Origin: Burhinus oedicnemus
Lineage: Eukaryota > Chordata > Aves > Charadriiformes > Burhinidae
Length of the DNA: 64,000 nt
NCBI GenBank assembly: GCA_008921705.1
Contig: VFFE01007633.1
Coordinates: forward strand, 1,641,178 to 1,705,177
Reading direction: 5' to 3'
In this document: positions 12,170 through 24,879 of the stretch, piece after piece
Layout: every line of letters starts with the position of its first letter
How positions within the stretch are numbered: position 1 is the stretch's first letter
Translations under genes and position numbers: made by a program
Notes under the pieces: generated by a model
Databases searched by the model: none
What the model was told of the DNA's origin: nothing
The model's input: only the letters and a program-made list of their open reading frames with translations

Positions 12170-13870
12170 TGCAGCATTCTGCTCCAGTCAGTTTCACTTG
12201 GTTTTCCAATAGAGGTTTGGCTGGAGTCATGTCAAGGGGACAGACCAGTGCCTGCATTTTCTCAGACAAGACGTTTTACTCTCTTCCATCCTTGGGCTGG
12301 ATTTTTTGGCTGAAATCATATTTACTTGGAAGCTATCAGAAGACTAGTCCTGAAAGACTGGGTGTGGGCAAGATGACAGAGGACCTGGGACAGAACACAG
12401 GACTATTGACAGGGGTCTTTTACAGATGCTGGTAGTGCTTCCAAATACTTGTAATGCAAGTTGGGAACCTGCAAAGTATTTCTTACACCAATTTATGGCG
12501 TAAGGAATGAATTGACTGTCATCAAACATACTGAATATTGGCAGTGGAATCGCAGATATATGTTTACTGCAAGGACTGATATTCTCCATGAGCAGTCAAG
12601 CATGGACCTCAAACGATTCACTGAGGCAAGAATAGGTGTTGCTGCCAACTCAAGGCTCTCTGAGATCTTTTAATGGCTTGGGAACAAAATAATGACCTAG
12701 CTAAACAGGGGAAAGAAGATCCACCAGTCATACCCCAACTTATAGGAATGTCAGTGATAAATAACCATGCAAAACAAAACTGGGACAGTTTAGGAAGGGT
12801 TGTCCTTACTGTCTTGCTCCATATCCTTTTCATTGAGACCATTGTGGTAAGAGTGGTTACACACCACTGGGAATCATGAAGACATACCGAAAACCTTGAC
12901 TACCACATCACAGATAAGGCAGCTGACAGAAAATTGCAATATTCTGAAAGGCAAAATACAATTGAGAAAGCAGAGCTGTGATGGCGATGTTTGTTGATCA
13001 AAGATCATTTACCAACTAACTTAAGGATGGATTTAATGATTGATAGCCCGACTGGGGTAAGAAATACCTGTGCTATGTGTGTTATGCCAGCAAAAGGATT
13101 CAATGCAGGTGGATGGCCAAGAACTAGTTCCCAGAAGGAGGGTGTCGACAGATAGATCCTGATGTATAATAAAGTGTTAATCTTATTAGCTCTGGATTGG
13201 TGGAGCATGAACCTAGGGAAAAGGGGTTCACAGCCTCAGGATACCTGTAAGGCTACCTGAATCACAAGGACATGTGGTTTGTAACAATATCTGTTCAACT
13301 GCTATTCAGCATAAAAGACATACAAGAAGCAGGAAAATAAATGAATCAAACACACATATACACGAACTGTAATGAGTAGTAGATAAGGGAGACAGCGACA
13401 AAGATCAGAGCTCTCCGATCACTGACAGATGGGCCACTGAAGAAACCAATCACACAGGTGAGTGCCAACCAGAACTTTGTATCACATGAGAAGGAAACGG
13501 GGCTATCATGTGTCTGACCGGAAAGAACAAACCTACTGTATGATATTCAAGGGGTGCTTTGTTGTGTGTAAAACTTCTGGCATGTTTTAAAAGCATTGTG
13601 GGAATGTGCAAAGTTTATTACAGACTGTAATAGAGTAGAACAGGGAAAGAGGAGCTTCATGCTAGATCAGGGAATGACAAATGTGGGGATTTAGAGGGAA
13701 AAGACAGAATAGAAGAGGCCATTTGTGTGCAAATGGGCTGATTGGCACTCTTGTCTGACTAAGCCTTGCACCTGATCACCACAGTCTGTCCTATCTTCTA
13801 TTAAACTATTTTCTGTATGACTTTGCTTTCTATTCCATGATCATGTGTGATTTGCTGAACTTCAAGCTGT
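12170..13870. other. Unassigned mid-GC stretch, possibly decayed retroelement
   Basis: Composition rises above the flanks and several short frames follow one another on the plus strand (12169-12435, 12461-12673, 12673-12879), the last ending in a hydrophobic segment. An AATAAAGTG signal near 13169 and a TATTAAACTATTTTCTGTATG stretch near 13800 resemble LTR or 3'-UTR ends. No reverse transcriptase, protease or gag motif is visible and no LTR boundaries could be drawn, so the nature is open. Confidence 0.2.
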
Positions 13871-15964
13871 ACTAGCCAGTGAGGAGGAGAACAGATTCTG
13901 GGAAGACTGGTCAGAGCTGGAGAAGGGACAGGAGACCTAGGGTCTGCACATGGATTCTGGATGGACTTAGGGCCTGGGATAGGGTTCGAAGGATCCACAG
14001 ACATGTTTGCTTGCAAATCAAGAAAGTGCAGGGAAGCATATGTCTTTCACTGAAGTATGAAGTGTCTCACTACTGGCTGGACCTGGGAGTGGAAAACAGT
14101 AGTCTCCATCCCCTGGGTCTTAACAGAAAGGCTCTTTCCTATTTATTCATCATGATTTAAAAAATGGATCAAAGGACTTCAGCATTCCATAAATGAGGTT
14201 ATATGGTAATGCAATAAAGACAAAGGCATAATTTGTGTTAATACGTACCTTTAATATAAATTACAGTTGTAGCCTGACATGCAAACTGACTTCAATGGCT
14301 CTGTTTTGCTTTGAGCCTGAGGCAATAACAGTTTTGCTTCAGAGGAGTAGTCCCTCTGTGTGTCCAGGCACTGAGTTGCACAGCACGTTATTGTACATTT
14401 ATTCTTTCTCTTGTACTCCAGTGTGGCTCCTTGGAGGCTAACGTGGCACAGCTGTTTTCTGAACCTGCTTGTATTCCTCACCTCAGAACCTCAGAACTGG
14501 GAAAATTTGAAAAACGCAAATCCCATTAAAAGGGAATAAAGGTAAGCATTGACAATCACACACTGGGTTTTCTGTTTGCTTGTTTATTTATGGGAGATGC
14601 CTGTAATTGTAGATTGGCAGTGTCCGTCCACCAAAAAGCGTTGCACCGCAATGTCTCTAACTTTGCCTTGTACTGATTTTTCAAGTAACACATCAGAATT
14701 GATGTCTTTCTAATGAAAATGGAGTTTTGCCATTTACTTTAATCATAAAATAGGATAAAAGTGTATTAGCATATATTTCCCTAAAGGACAGGAAGTGTGT
14801 ATTATCAGATCATCAAAGATGGGCTCACTAGACATGTGATTTGATATGCCTTAAAACATTCATTTAGATAGTGTAAATTGTGTAAATGAACACAATTATC
14901 ACTGCAGCTAGCTAATGATAACACAGTAAAAGGTTATGCTGTTGTATGACAAGTTTCTTTTGACTAATAACAGTTAGTGTTCTATTATTTCACTTAATTG
15001 AATTGAAGTGAAGGGATTTGCTGATGTGATTTAATATTAGGCTTTTAATTTACATTTGCTTTGCAAAACTGTCATGAAAATTTACTAGTAGAGGAAAAAA
15101 ATCCATTAACACCACTCTTCACAATAGTGAGCAGTAAAAAACAATAATACTTAGATATTTTAATCAGCTGTCAAAGACAGCCCATTTAGTCTGAATGACC
15201 AGAATTTGAAAAGACAGATTTAGACAATGCTTTGTTTAAAGTCAAGGCAGGCTCCATCAGGAAAATTTCAGATGCAGATTTCAAGTGCTGCAAAGTCATA
15301 ACCAGTTTTTGTTACGAATTTAAATTTGAGTATTTTTTTAAACTACCCAAGACTGAAAGCAAACACTGGGAAATTACAAAATAAATTAAAATAAGCTATA
15401 AAATGCATTGGATCTCAAGGATTCCAAATGAAATTAACCAGTAGTTTGGCACCTAGGATTCTCAGACACTCCTGCCACTACTGATTTCACTGTTTATGGC
15501 ACTGTTGGTGCCAAATACACTGCTAGTTAAAGGGGAATCCCATGGCTGTAATTGTGTGCTTTGTAGTGCAGCCTGGCTATGTGTGGTTTTGTATTTATTC
15601 AGATAGAAAACTCTAAGAATGGGGTTTTCTGACAAAAAGGACTCTTTTGGGGTTACAGTCACATGTCCCGGAAGAAACACATGACTTACATCATTTTGAT
15701 AATTTCAAAGTTTCTTCCTAAATACACAATGGCTGGAGATGTAAAAGACCTCTTGACTTGTCAAATCCATCTCTTGCCAAGCAGAATTGTTACCTCGAGG
15801 AGACATCCACTGCCTGGTCATACAAAATGAGAACTCATACATATAATATATGCCATGAAGATGCATATATACATGTATACATTTCTGGCCAAATAGGTTA
15901 ACCCTGAGAGGCAAACTCAGCACTCACACAGACACAGGCAGCACCAATGGCCTCATCCTGTTTC
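13871..15964. other. Non-coding DNA; conserved-looking part at 14860-15100
   Basis: No gene is recognised. Around 14860-15100 the sequence is dense in TAAT, TTAAT, GATAACA and AATTGAATT words without low-complexity structure, which is the texture of vertebrate conserved non-coding elements. Conservation itself cannot be seen from one sequence. Confidence 0.35.
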
Positions 15965-15969
15965 CCCTC
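15965..15969. repeat. Target-site duplication, left copy (CCCTC)
   Basis: It lies directly before the LTR and is identical to the five bases following it at 16716-16720. Confidence 0.8.
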
Positions 15970-16715
15970 TGTTGTGGTTTGGGCTGGACTGGCCACTGAG
16001 GTGACTGACAGATGCTCTCTCCTACCTCTTTCTCCAAGGAGAGGAGGGAGACAGAGAAAGAAATTTATGAGTTTAGAAGAAATTAAACTACTTTAATGAA
16101 ATATTAATAATAAAATAAAAAGGAAATAATGAAATATATACAAAACTATATCAAGCTCCCACGATGGCAACTGTGTTACTGACAAGCACTGGGAAAGTCC
16201 CAGACTGGACTCAGTGATGGATGGGAACTGGATTCCAGATCTGGATTCAGGAATGAACGAATTGGGATCAAAGGCAGACAAACAGACAGAGTCCTCATTA
16301 GATGCCGGCCATAGAAGAAAGAGAGCTGACCCTTTGATCCTTCAGCTTTTATACCGAGCATGAGGCAGATGGGATGGAATACCCTGTTGGTCAGTTTTGG
16401 GTCACCTGTCCTGTCTGCTCCTCCCCGCAGGTGTGACCCTTCTACACTTTTCCGCTTCCAACCCTCCAACGGGGCGAATAACAAAGTTGGCTGCCCTTGG
16501 TTGTTATAGCACTAAGTATAAGCAAGAGCCTCTCTGCATACCATTCCTTGGCATAAATTACAGCTAATCAGGTCTTATCATTCTGAGAACAGTGTCTCCA
16601 CAATACACTGTTAATTTCAGAAAGTTTCAGATAGTTCAGTCAGTTAGAAGAGTCTTAGTTGTAAAGTAAAACTACTGAACAGAGAATTAGTTCTGTTTTA
16701 CCTCACACCAGGACA
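15970..16715 (-). mobile_element. Solo LTR of an endogenous retrovirus with 5-bp TSD
   Basis: The 746-bp unit begins TGTTGTGG and ends CCAGGACA, so it has TG...CA ends on either strand. It is flanked by the perfect direct repeat CCCTC at 15965-15969 and 16716-16720. A TATAAAAGC box reads on the minus strand at 16353-16345 in the expected mid-LTR position, so I orient it minus; the minus-strand start TGTCCTGG also fits common avian LTRs. No internal retroviral sequence lies on either side, meaning it arose by recombination between two LTRs or was always solitary. Five-base duplications are typical of ERVL-like elements, which is inference. Clean edges and duplication suggest a moderately young insertion. 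Confidence 0.85.
16345..16353 (-). promoter_or_regulatory. TATA-like box of the solo LTR
   Basis: TATAAAAGC on the minus strand lies about 360 bases into the LTR from its minus-strand start, where a U3 promoter would be expected. Confidence 0.45.
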
Positions 16716-16720
16716 CCCTC
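16716..16720. repeat. Target-site duplication, right copy (CCCTC)
   Basis: It lies directly after the LTR and is identical to 15965-15969. Confidence 0.8.
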
Positions 16721-17815
16721 TCTGGCTGAGGAAGATGGAGGTTCACAGGTAAGAATACACGAAGTCACAGGTGAGAATACACATACACACATGTGCAGTG
16801 TGGTTCCCCCCAGCAGCTGAGCTCAGACACCCAGTCTGCCCAGTAGCTGCCCCTGGATCTCAGCCTCCCCAGTTACTGGCACCTGGGCACGTGAACCCCC
16901 AAGACCAGAGCCCCACTCTGCTTGCTGGTGTTCAGACCTACACACACACACATGTATACATGTACAGAGCTGACTGGTACTCCCCTGGTCCTCAATAGAG
17001 ACCCCCCACAGTCTAATCCTTGGAGAACCGCCCCCCAGCTCCCTGTCCATGTCACCTCCTCACCACCTCATCCAGCTGGACCATCTCCAGTGTTTGCACA
17101 CTCACTCACACACCTGCGCTGGCTCCCTGTGCTGCACTGCAGACACACAGCCTCTGGCCCTGGTCCTACCTGGGGCTGGCACTTGCTGTCACTCACCGGG
17201 GTCTCCCTGGTCACTGGCACCCATGCACACATGCCTTCTGGCCCACCGTCCTGCCCAGCTGCTGGCACTCCAACCCACACTCGCCCCAGGCTGGCACCAC
17301 CCACCTGCAGGCCCCTATGACCCCTGTGGAAGCACGGCCAGACAGGCCGTTATTTATATGCGACCAGATCTGTTTGTCCACTCGCCCCTCTAGTTTTCCA
17401 CAGTTGTTCTTCTCCAAGTTGTCTAAATCCATCCCCTTCCCCACCTCTGGTTCCTCCCCTAACCATCCCATAATAAGTCTTATGTAATCCCAAAATGCTT
17501 TTCCCTGGCGTCCCTTAACATGTCCCACACCTCAGGCAGCAAACCCACCCGTCCAGAAGTGGACCTGGATCTGGTCCTTTCAGACCATCATGGTGGGTGT
17601 CATATCTGGACACCGGGACTGAGGCTTTTTTGGGACAGCCCTTAGTTTGGGTTCCTGCCTGCCCTGGGGCCTCTGTGCTCCTTTGGGCTTGTGGAGATGG
17701 GGGTCTGATGGGCTGGTGGCTCCTGGGATGGGCCTGGGAGGAGCTGGGGCAGGGCAGTGTTTGAGCTGCTTCATCTGTCATTGTCTCTGTGCTCCTTTGT
17801 GGATGCATAGACAAG
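16721..17815. repeat. GC-rich block of unknown repeat family
   Basis: About 1.1 kb is far richer in G+C than the surrounding desert and switches back abruptly near 17815. It contains a short CA run with CATGTATACATG near 16940-16962, an imperfect duplication of TCACAGGT(A/G)AGAATACAC at about 16743-16783, and recurring CTGGCAC words. Several overlapping frames on both strands (up to 155 residues) exist because stops are rare in GC-rich DNA; none resembles a known protein. On the minus strand a GCATATAAATA box near 17355 could be an LTR promoter. The left flank of the solo LTR (about 15920-15969) has similar texture, so the LTR may have landed inside this block. Confidence 0.4.
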
Positions 17816-19037
17816 TTTTTACACCATATAACATTACATACTCAATACAATATTTGATATTTAAAACATCTATTAAAAGTAAATATTATATTTAGAAACA
17901 AAACATTTTGCAAAAATGCAGCTTAGCAAAAGCCTGTTTCATTCGATAACTTTTTTATTAATGCTAGACAAAACACAACTTCAAAGGAAAGTCAGCCTGA
18001 AGAAGAAACAAGTCAAGATATTTCTTTTTGATTGAATATGAAAATTGCAAACTTAATCACACAAATATCTGATAATTACCTTCAGCCATAAAATGTCCTA
18101 TATTAAGCCTACTGAGATCCAAAGCAGAGAATCTATTTTAATCAGTTCTCTACATTCTCCAATGTTTTCTGTGCTGTTTTAGTACTCATGCCACTTCTTT
18201 CAGAAAATGTGTGTCCCCGAGTCTCACGCTGCCAACTTTTAAAAGATGTTTTGACAGCATGGTTCAAAAATGACCATTAGGGGAAATTCCTGTTAATTTC
18301 AAGGATATCAGCTAAAATGACTGAAGTTAATCCAGCATCTGGCTGCAGACAGTGGGCTATAACATAGTAAGATCCTTCGAAAACACCTGAACTGTAGGAA
18401 AACTTGTTTGTGCTTAATGCACAGCTGTGGCCACCCATCACCCCAGAAGAAAACCATTGTGAAAGGCAAAATCCATATAGAGAGCAGTCATAGAGACAAG
18501 GAATGATTTTCAAAGGCATCCATGGGTTTTTTTTAGATTTGATTTTTTACTCACAATGAAAACTGAGGGCAACATCATGTGTCCAGCTAGCTGCAGACAC
18601 AATATTACATTCCTACACAATAAAACCTGAATCTCTTTGAAAATCACTTTTTCCCTATCAGCCACCAAGAAACTATGTTACTGAATCCAGTAAATCTACT
18701 GAGATTCTTTAGGGAGCTCTTCAGGGAAGCCAGCGAAATACAATCTTCAACAGCCTTCTCTGTCTAAGCTTCCTTCTGTCCTTGATGTACTTTTCCTTTG
18801 AGGCCAACATTGGGTAGTACATCCCTACTCTCTAGTGCTGAACCCTTTGAATCTTGTTTATTTTCATTGCCATCCTTTAACCTTCTATCAATCTTATGAT
18901 GACATTTTGAAATCCACTAAAATAATTTTCTGAAGACTTCACACAAAACAAGGGCGGGGACCATTGTTTTTATCTCTCCCTTTTGTTGTTTAGTTGTTGA
19001 TTTTATTTTTTTTTTTTAGATCTCAGTTTTGTCTCAC

Positions 19038-19379
19038 CTGATCTATTTTTTTTCCTTCACAGAAATGGATACTGAGGACAGCTAAATTTAAGGATACTTC
19101 TTTATCTGGAACTGATACTAAAAATGCTCTCAGAACTGATATACCTTTAACTGCTAACTGAAATGCAAAATAACCTCCTGGAGATGTTTCATCTCTGCAC
19201 GAAACAGTATGGATGCTGCTAGCAGGAGAATCTCTGTTTTCAGGTACATCAACAAATAAATCTGGCAAATATTCTGTCCTCTGCCTGCTTTTTTCTAACA
19301 AAAGAGTTGTGCATGCACTTTCATCAAAGCACACATAAGTAAAAGGACTTATAAGTTCATGAATTAATAATGGCAACAT
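19038..19379 (-). other. Open frame ending in a strong splice donor, unassigned
   Basis: Reading on the minus strand from ATG at 19379, a frame runs about 114 codons of mixed, protein-like composition to GATCAG at 19038. It is followed directly by GTGAGA, a near-perfect vertebrate donor; without splicing the frame stops at 19023. No membrane segment, signal or family motif is recognised and the ATG context is weak. No convincing upstream acceptor was identified, though TCATCTTTTAG lies just upstream near 19433. It may be an exon of an unannotated or lineage-specific transcript, or chance. Confidence 0.2.
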
Positions 19380-21962
19380 AGAGGTGTTTGTGAAAAAGGC
19401 ATAAATGCAAGGCAGAGGAGAGGCTAAAAGATGAGTTTGACTCGTATGGGACAAGTTTGATTACGCCATAGTTGCCCAGAGTTTTAAGTGTTCATTTTTT
19501 ATAAATATGCACATCCCAGATTTTCAAGATATTGAATGCCCATCACCTTGAATGTTTGTTTCCAAGTCTTTCCTATAAATTGTTTTAAGGGACTGTAATC
19601 TGGTTCCCTGGTTATGATGGCCCATGACTTCACCTTCATTGACACTTGAAAGCTAAAGTATTGCTTTCTTCAACACTATTGTCACTTAATTCACATGAAA
19701 ACCGATAGAGCTCCTTCAATGTTATTACACAGAAACAGTTGCCTGGATCAGCAGAAAGGATTTAACTAGTATCTCACCTAATTTTACATAGGTGTGATGT
19801 TTATCTGTAAAGGTTACGAAGTAATTAAATGCAGCAGGATAGAGTTGTATTTTATGCTATCAGGACTTACCTTCATACTGTTAACACTGATCATATTCAA
19901 CCTTATGAATAAGCTACTAAAAATGAATTCCTTTTATGGGTATTCAAAATGCAATCTATGTAATCAAAATCAGATGGCTAATGTATCAGTCTGTGATAGT
20001 ACGCTCTTTGGCAAGTAGAGAGCTTCAGGGAATATCCCACAGTTTCACAAGTGTGAATGGATGAAACTGAAAATTGAAAATACTTTCTGTTAACCAAATA
20101 TATGGCTTTATGATGTAATTTGGCAAACTTTTTACTCCAGTCCTTCCTCTTTTTCCATTTTCATTTGACTCAATCCCAGCCCCAATAAAGTCCAATTTAG
20201 TCCATTCAGATCACACTGAAGAGCGCACTGAGAGGGAGATTTGAAGGAGAAGTAAAAAGATTCCTTAAAATAAAGTAAAACTCAGCTGTGCAACAAGTGA
20301 AAGGCAAAAAATAAATAATCAGTAAAAGTGAGTCCGGTTTGTAATTCAGCAAGAAGTCTATATTAAAATAGTTAATATCTTAGGGAAAAAAATGAAATCA
20401 ACAATAATTTTCATGAATTTCGCATAAAGATAAATCTGAGCATTCATATATCAAACTACTTCTAATATTCCCAATCCTTTTCTGAACTTGTTTGTTCAAA
20501 GCCTCTGCATGTTCAATGTTGTCTCATATCAAAGATTATTCTGGAAAGAAGTTGGCAGGTTCCACATTGGTTCATTTTAAAAGTATGAATACCATTCATT
20601 AGAACAGCTTTTGAAATGAATTGCTTGCAGCATTCGGGTGAATGGTGCATTTGTGGCTGATGTAAATCACTCATTCTTCGCTTGCTTAGTTTCACATCCT
20701 TTTGGAGATGGCTGCAGTCCATGGCTTGAACCCCAAAATATAGTAATGGTGGTACAGTTATATAAAAGTAATATCGTGTATTGGAACCGTAGTAATAGGA
20801 AACCCAACAGCTAGTGTTTCTTATCAATAAACTAGACAGAAAGTGCCTCCACATTGGAAAAGAATTATCAGAGAAATTGCATTGCACAAACAGTCCTGAA
20901 CCAAATATTTGGCAGCCTATGGTTAGTCAACAGCTCATGGGCACACCTCAGAATTTAATATCCAGGAATTTGTTAAGGAAAGGTAACACAAAGACTTTTC
21001 ATTTCCTAATGAAGTTTAAAAACTGTATTGTCAGCCTTGCTATTCACTCAGCATAAACAACTGGTCAGTCCTGCACATTATGCTCTTTTCTGGCGCTTCT
21101 ATACTGAAAATGAATTAGAGCACCAGTTCATATAGTTTCCCAATTTTTATTCCTGAAATATACGACAGGTGCAAGTGTTTGAGCACAGAATTATGATTCA
21201 AATGATGCTGCAAATATGCATGTGAACTTTCTATGGACCAAATTGAACCTGCAAGTGTAGCAAAGAAAACACGGTTCTACATGTTATAGTTTAAACAAAG
21301 CTAGTCTTTTCATTCTCATGAACAGTAAAAATGCCAGAAATTTTGGGTTTGGTCCCTCCTAAATGACTCGTACGCAGAATTAAGTCACTGAAAAAAATTA
21401 AAAATCACTCTTGTGGCAAAGGTGAAGTTAGGGCTATGTGTGCATTAGAAGAAGTGCAGCCCAGTAGCTGTGGATCTGTAGAGAGAAACAGCACTTGGGA
21501 CTTTACATTCACGTTGTATGACCTTCAGGGGTTGCTACTTCAGAGTAACGTGTTTCTGAATCTGTGAACTGACTTTCTGTTTACAGATGGATCACAGGTT
21601 TTCTGTTTCTGGAGCACATCTGCCACTCTACGTTTATCCAAAAGGAGCCCAGTTTGTGTGATCCTGGATTACTCCCAGTGTGGACCAATGCACAAGAACT
21701 GGAGGTGACTGGGAGCGTCACTTGAGAAATGCCCAGACCTGAATTGGTAGCCCCCTTCAAAAAGATAGTCCAACCACTAGTTCAAAGAGAAGCAGCTTTA
21801 ATTCTTGTTTACCAGGGCAATTTCGCTTTGCATACCTAATTAAACATGCACTGGAACAAGGATTGGATTTAAGATCACTCATTTCTTCAGTGAGGGTGGT
21901 AAACTAAATATTCATTATGCACAAACTTTCATTGTTCATATGAATCAAGTAGAAAGTAGGTC

Positions 21963-21979
21963 TTTTTTTTTTTTTTTTT
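21963..21979. repeat. Poly-T run
   Basis: A run of about 17 T on the plus strand. On the minus strand it would be an A tail, but no retroposed gene was recognised next to it. Confidence 0.7.
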
Positions 21980-23040
21980 AATGTCTTAACCAGGCCACAG
22001 AATTACTTTCAATAAATATTTAAGTATACTACACAAGGTGAATTATCTTCAACAGGATAGACTGAATGCAACTCACTGTAGCACACCTGGAGGAATGGTG
22101 TGTGTATGTTCCTCAGACTTAATCTACAGCACCAGCAATGGGAGAGAACGGTATTCCCAAATTCAGGTGTAATTTAATGGCTCAATCACTTTACTGCCAG
22201 AATGCAGGTGGACTCACATTCTCTTAAGCAGAAAAGCATTTGAATCCAAGTCCCCTCTACAGATACCTTCCAAAAAGGGAGGTGCTTCCTGCTCCTCTGC
22301 AGCTGTGTGCACCCATCTCCTTGGTTTTTGGCACACACTTCTCAGTGTGATAGAAGTAATGTTTTCCACATTAACTTGAATGTTAAAGTAAAAAGAAAAC
22401 AAAGTGAAGGTGATGTTTGTACCTCTCACTGGCAGAAGGGATGACAGTGAGGTACCCAACACCCGAATTAAGTCATCATGTCCATGCACGTTATGGATGG
22501 TATAACTAGTATTTTACGAAATTGTATTCAGTTCAATAATTATTGTATTTGTAGTGCTGTTTTAATACATAATCATTAAAATGTGTTGCAGTTATGTATC
22601 ATTTTTATCTTAATGTTTGAAATTTCACTATATTTGTAGAAGCCTTAGAGCTTTCTTGACTAAGAAGGTAAGTGTAATTTTGCATTTCTGCATAATAAGA
22701 TGAATATTAACATAAAATACTAACACTCTGGGACTATAGAGCCTTCATACTTTTCCCACTCTGTACCTTTTTTTCTCCATAAGTATATGAAAAGCCATCT
22801 CACTTTTCTGTTTGAAATCTCTTCTCAACACTTTGTTCTTCTGAAATACCTTAAAACCCCATGGAAACGACTAAGGAATAAGTGCGCTGTGACCTCTGTT
22901 TTTCATGAGACTCTTGTAATTATCCTTACAGTGGGTGCTTTATATTGTATCACATCTTCTCATCTAACACAGCATTTAAGGAAACAGAATTTGCCTACAG
23001 GGTTTTCAGAGCATAAACCCTCTTCCAGCACAACGCAGCC

Positions 23041-23217
23041 ATGGCAGACCAGCCCCACTGTGACCAGCAGGCAGGTAGTGCAGCTGCGGCCACACTCATT
23101 TCCTCGCATGAAGCCAGAGCTCCTCCTTGCATACCCTTAACTGGTCATGTCCTCTGCTACTTCCATGTGTGTCAGAAGCTGGAGGTCAATCAAGCTACAT
23201 ACAGGATAAGGAGCTGA
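23041..23217 (+). other. Small ATG frame in good initiation context, unassigned
   Basis: The 58-residue frame starts at ATGGCAGACC preceded by GCAGCC, close to the vertebrate optimum, and ends at TGA 23215. Local GC content is higher than the flanks. There is no signal peptide, no domain and no family resemblance. It could be a chance frame in an old repeat. Confidence 0.12.
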
Positions 23218-24830
23218 TAAGAAGTTGTGGTGCTTCCCCGACAATCCAGGAGCACCAACATTGTGGTGAAGCAGCACAAAGAAGGCCTTAATGGTGAGGT
23301 AAAAGCCTCCTGGATTCTACTACAGGGCTATAACATGTGCACTGAGTGCCTCCCCGTGTGTCGCCCTGTGACAATGATAATTTCCTCTCCAAAGAGCAGA
23401 ACAACATTTTCCCATTCCTACTGCTCCTTCCTTGCACACAGGGAGGCTAATTCCTGACATCTCATACAATCGCTAAGAACAATATCCATGTTGTGAATGG
23501 TGAATCTTCTTTCCCAGCAGATTAGAGTTCTCATTAAAGGTAGATTGGTCATATTTGCAATGCATTTCGTGAAAAGAAAAGAAATCTTGTGAATATAGCA
23601 TGTATGGTAAGGTTCACAGTTGCATCTACTGAATGCAGGAACACTGGCACTGCTATACATGTTAAAACATCATTAATTCTTTGTTGAAAGTTCAAAGGAA
23701 TTAGCTTAATTTATTGTGCTTTTTAACTAAAAAGAGATACATTATTATATGTTTAAATATATGTCATCATTTCTGAGAAAGATTATCTCAAAGAACAGCC
23801 AGTACTCAGTTTAAAATACAAAATGAAGACCTACAGAATGCAAATAGTATGGATACAAGATTACAGCCCACGTAAATGTAGAAGTATTGACATAATGTGT
23901 CCAAATCACAGTAACCTCCAATTTATGCCGTGAAATAGAAAGCAATCTCTTTTTTTTTCCAGATTTTTTTCTTACCATTGGTAAAGAATTTTTGCTGGTT
24001 AATTTTTTCCTCTCAGAAGTGCAAACTTCTTCATGTCAGCGATTATGCTTACTTTGCACAGTAGAGGACAGCATGCATTTTTTTCTTTTACTGCTGACTC
24101 TATCCACATTTTGCCTGATATGCTTTTCCATCCCCACCTTCACCTTCTGCACCCTGTGAACACAAAAGATAAAAAATAGATTAAATGCAAGGGAGCTGAA
24201 GAAACTGAAGTGATCACACAGGTTTGCTTTGCTGTGCTCAATGTGATATTGTCACTTTCTCCAGTTAGAAAAGTCTCTCATATACCTTGTGGGAAAGTGT
24301 ATCATTACGTTACAAAGTGCAAGTCCAAATTTTGACTTAATCCCTTATTATTCAGATACATTAATTGCAATTAAAGGTAACATTTGACATGAATAAAGGG
24401 AGCAGAATCTGACCCACAAAATCTCTGGGACATCCAAGTTTCGTGTATTGACCATGACTGTTATTTGAACAGGCTGTCTTAAGTCTTCTCTAAAACAATT
24501 GTATTCTACAATTGTCATTTTTAGTGCCTGTTGCAATGAAAAGCTTTATTTTGCCTAAGAGAAAATAATACTCTTCTGATTTCAATCCATTTGATATCCT
24601 AAATGATTTTTTTTTGTCTTCATATTTTAAAGCGCAAACAGATTTTTTATTTCCTGCCCACCCCTCCACCCCCCAATATACTTTCTTTCTCATCATAAAA
24701 GAAATAGAGGTATCTATCAATATATACTTTGGCATTGATTTCTACAGGAGTGTTGATTAATGTACTGCTGTAGCACAGACATTCTCATTGTGTCGACGTA
24801 TGTGTGTTTGCATGTCTGAGATAGGGACCT

Positions 24831-24879
24831 TTTCTCTCTCTTTCTTCTCTCTCTCTCTTTCTCTCTTCTCTCTCTCTCT
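24831..24879. repeat. CT-rich microsatellite
   Basis: About 49 bases consist of TCTC units with interrupting T's. Confidence 0.9.

Larger units (their letters stand above)
17816..24830. other. Non-coding AT-rich DNA
   Basis: No gene or dated repeat is recognised apart from the separately listed small candidates. A 58-codon ATG frame at 23041-23217 sits in a good initiation context (GCAGCCATGG) but is unlike any known family. Confidence 0.5.

Noticed and set aside
12461..12879. Retroviral envelope remnant
   Set aside because: The hydrophobic end and an LAKQG-like word are suggestive, but no cysteine motif, heptad pattern or neighbouring pol sequence supports it.
16922..17487. Overlapping proline/threonine/histidine-rich frames of 114-155 codons
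   Set aside because: They overlap on both strands in a GC-rich block where stops are rare; translations are low-complexity and unlike known proteins.
21963..22100. Processed pseudogene with the poly-T run as an antisense A tail
   Set aside because: No recognisable coding sequence or polyadenylation signal lies next to it on the minus strand.
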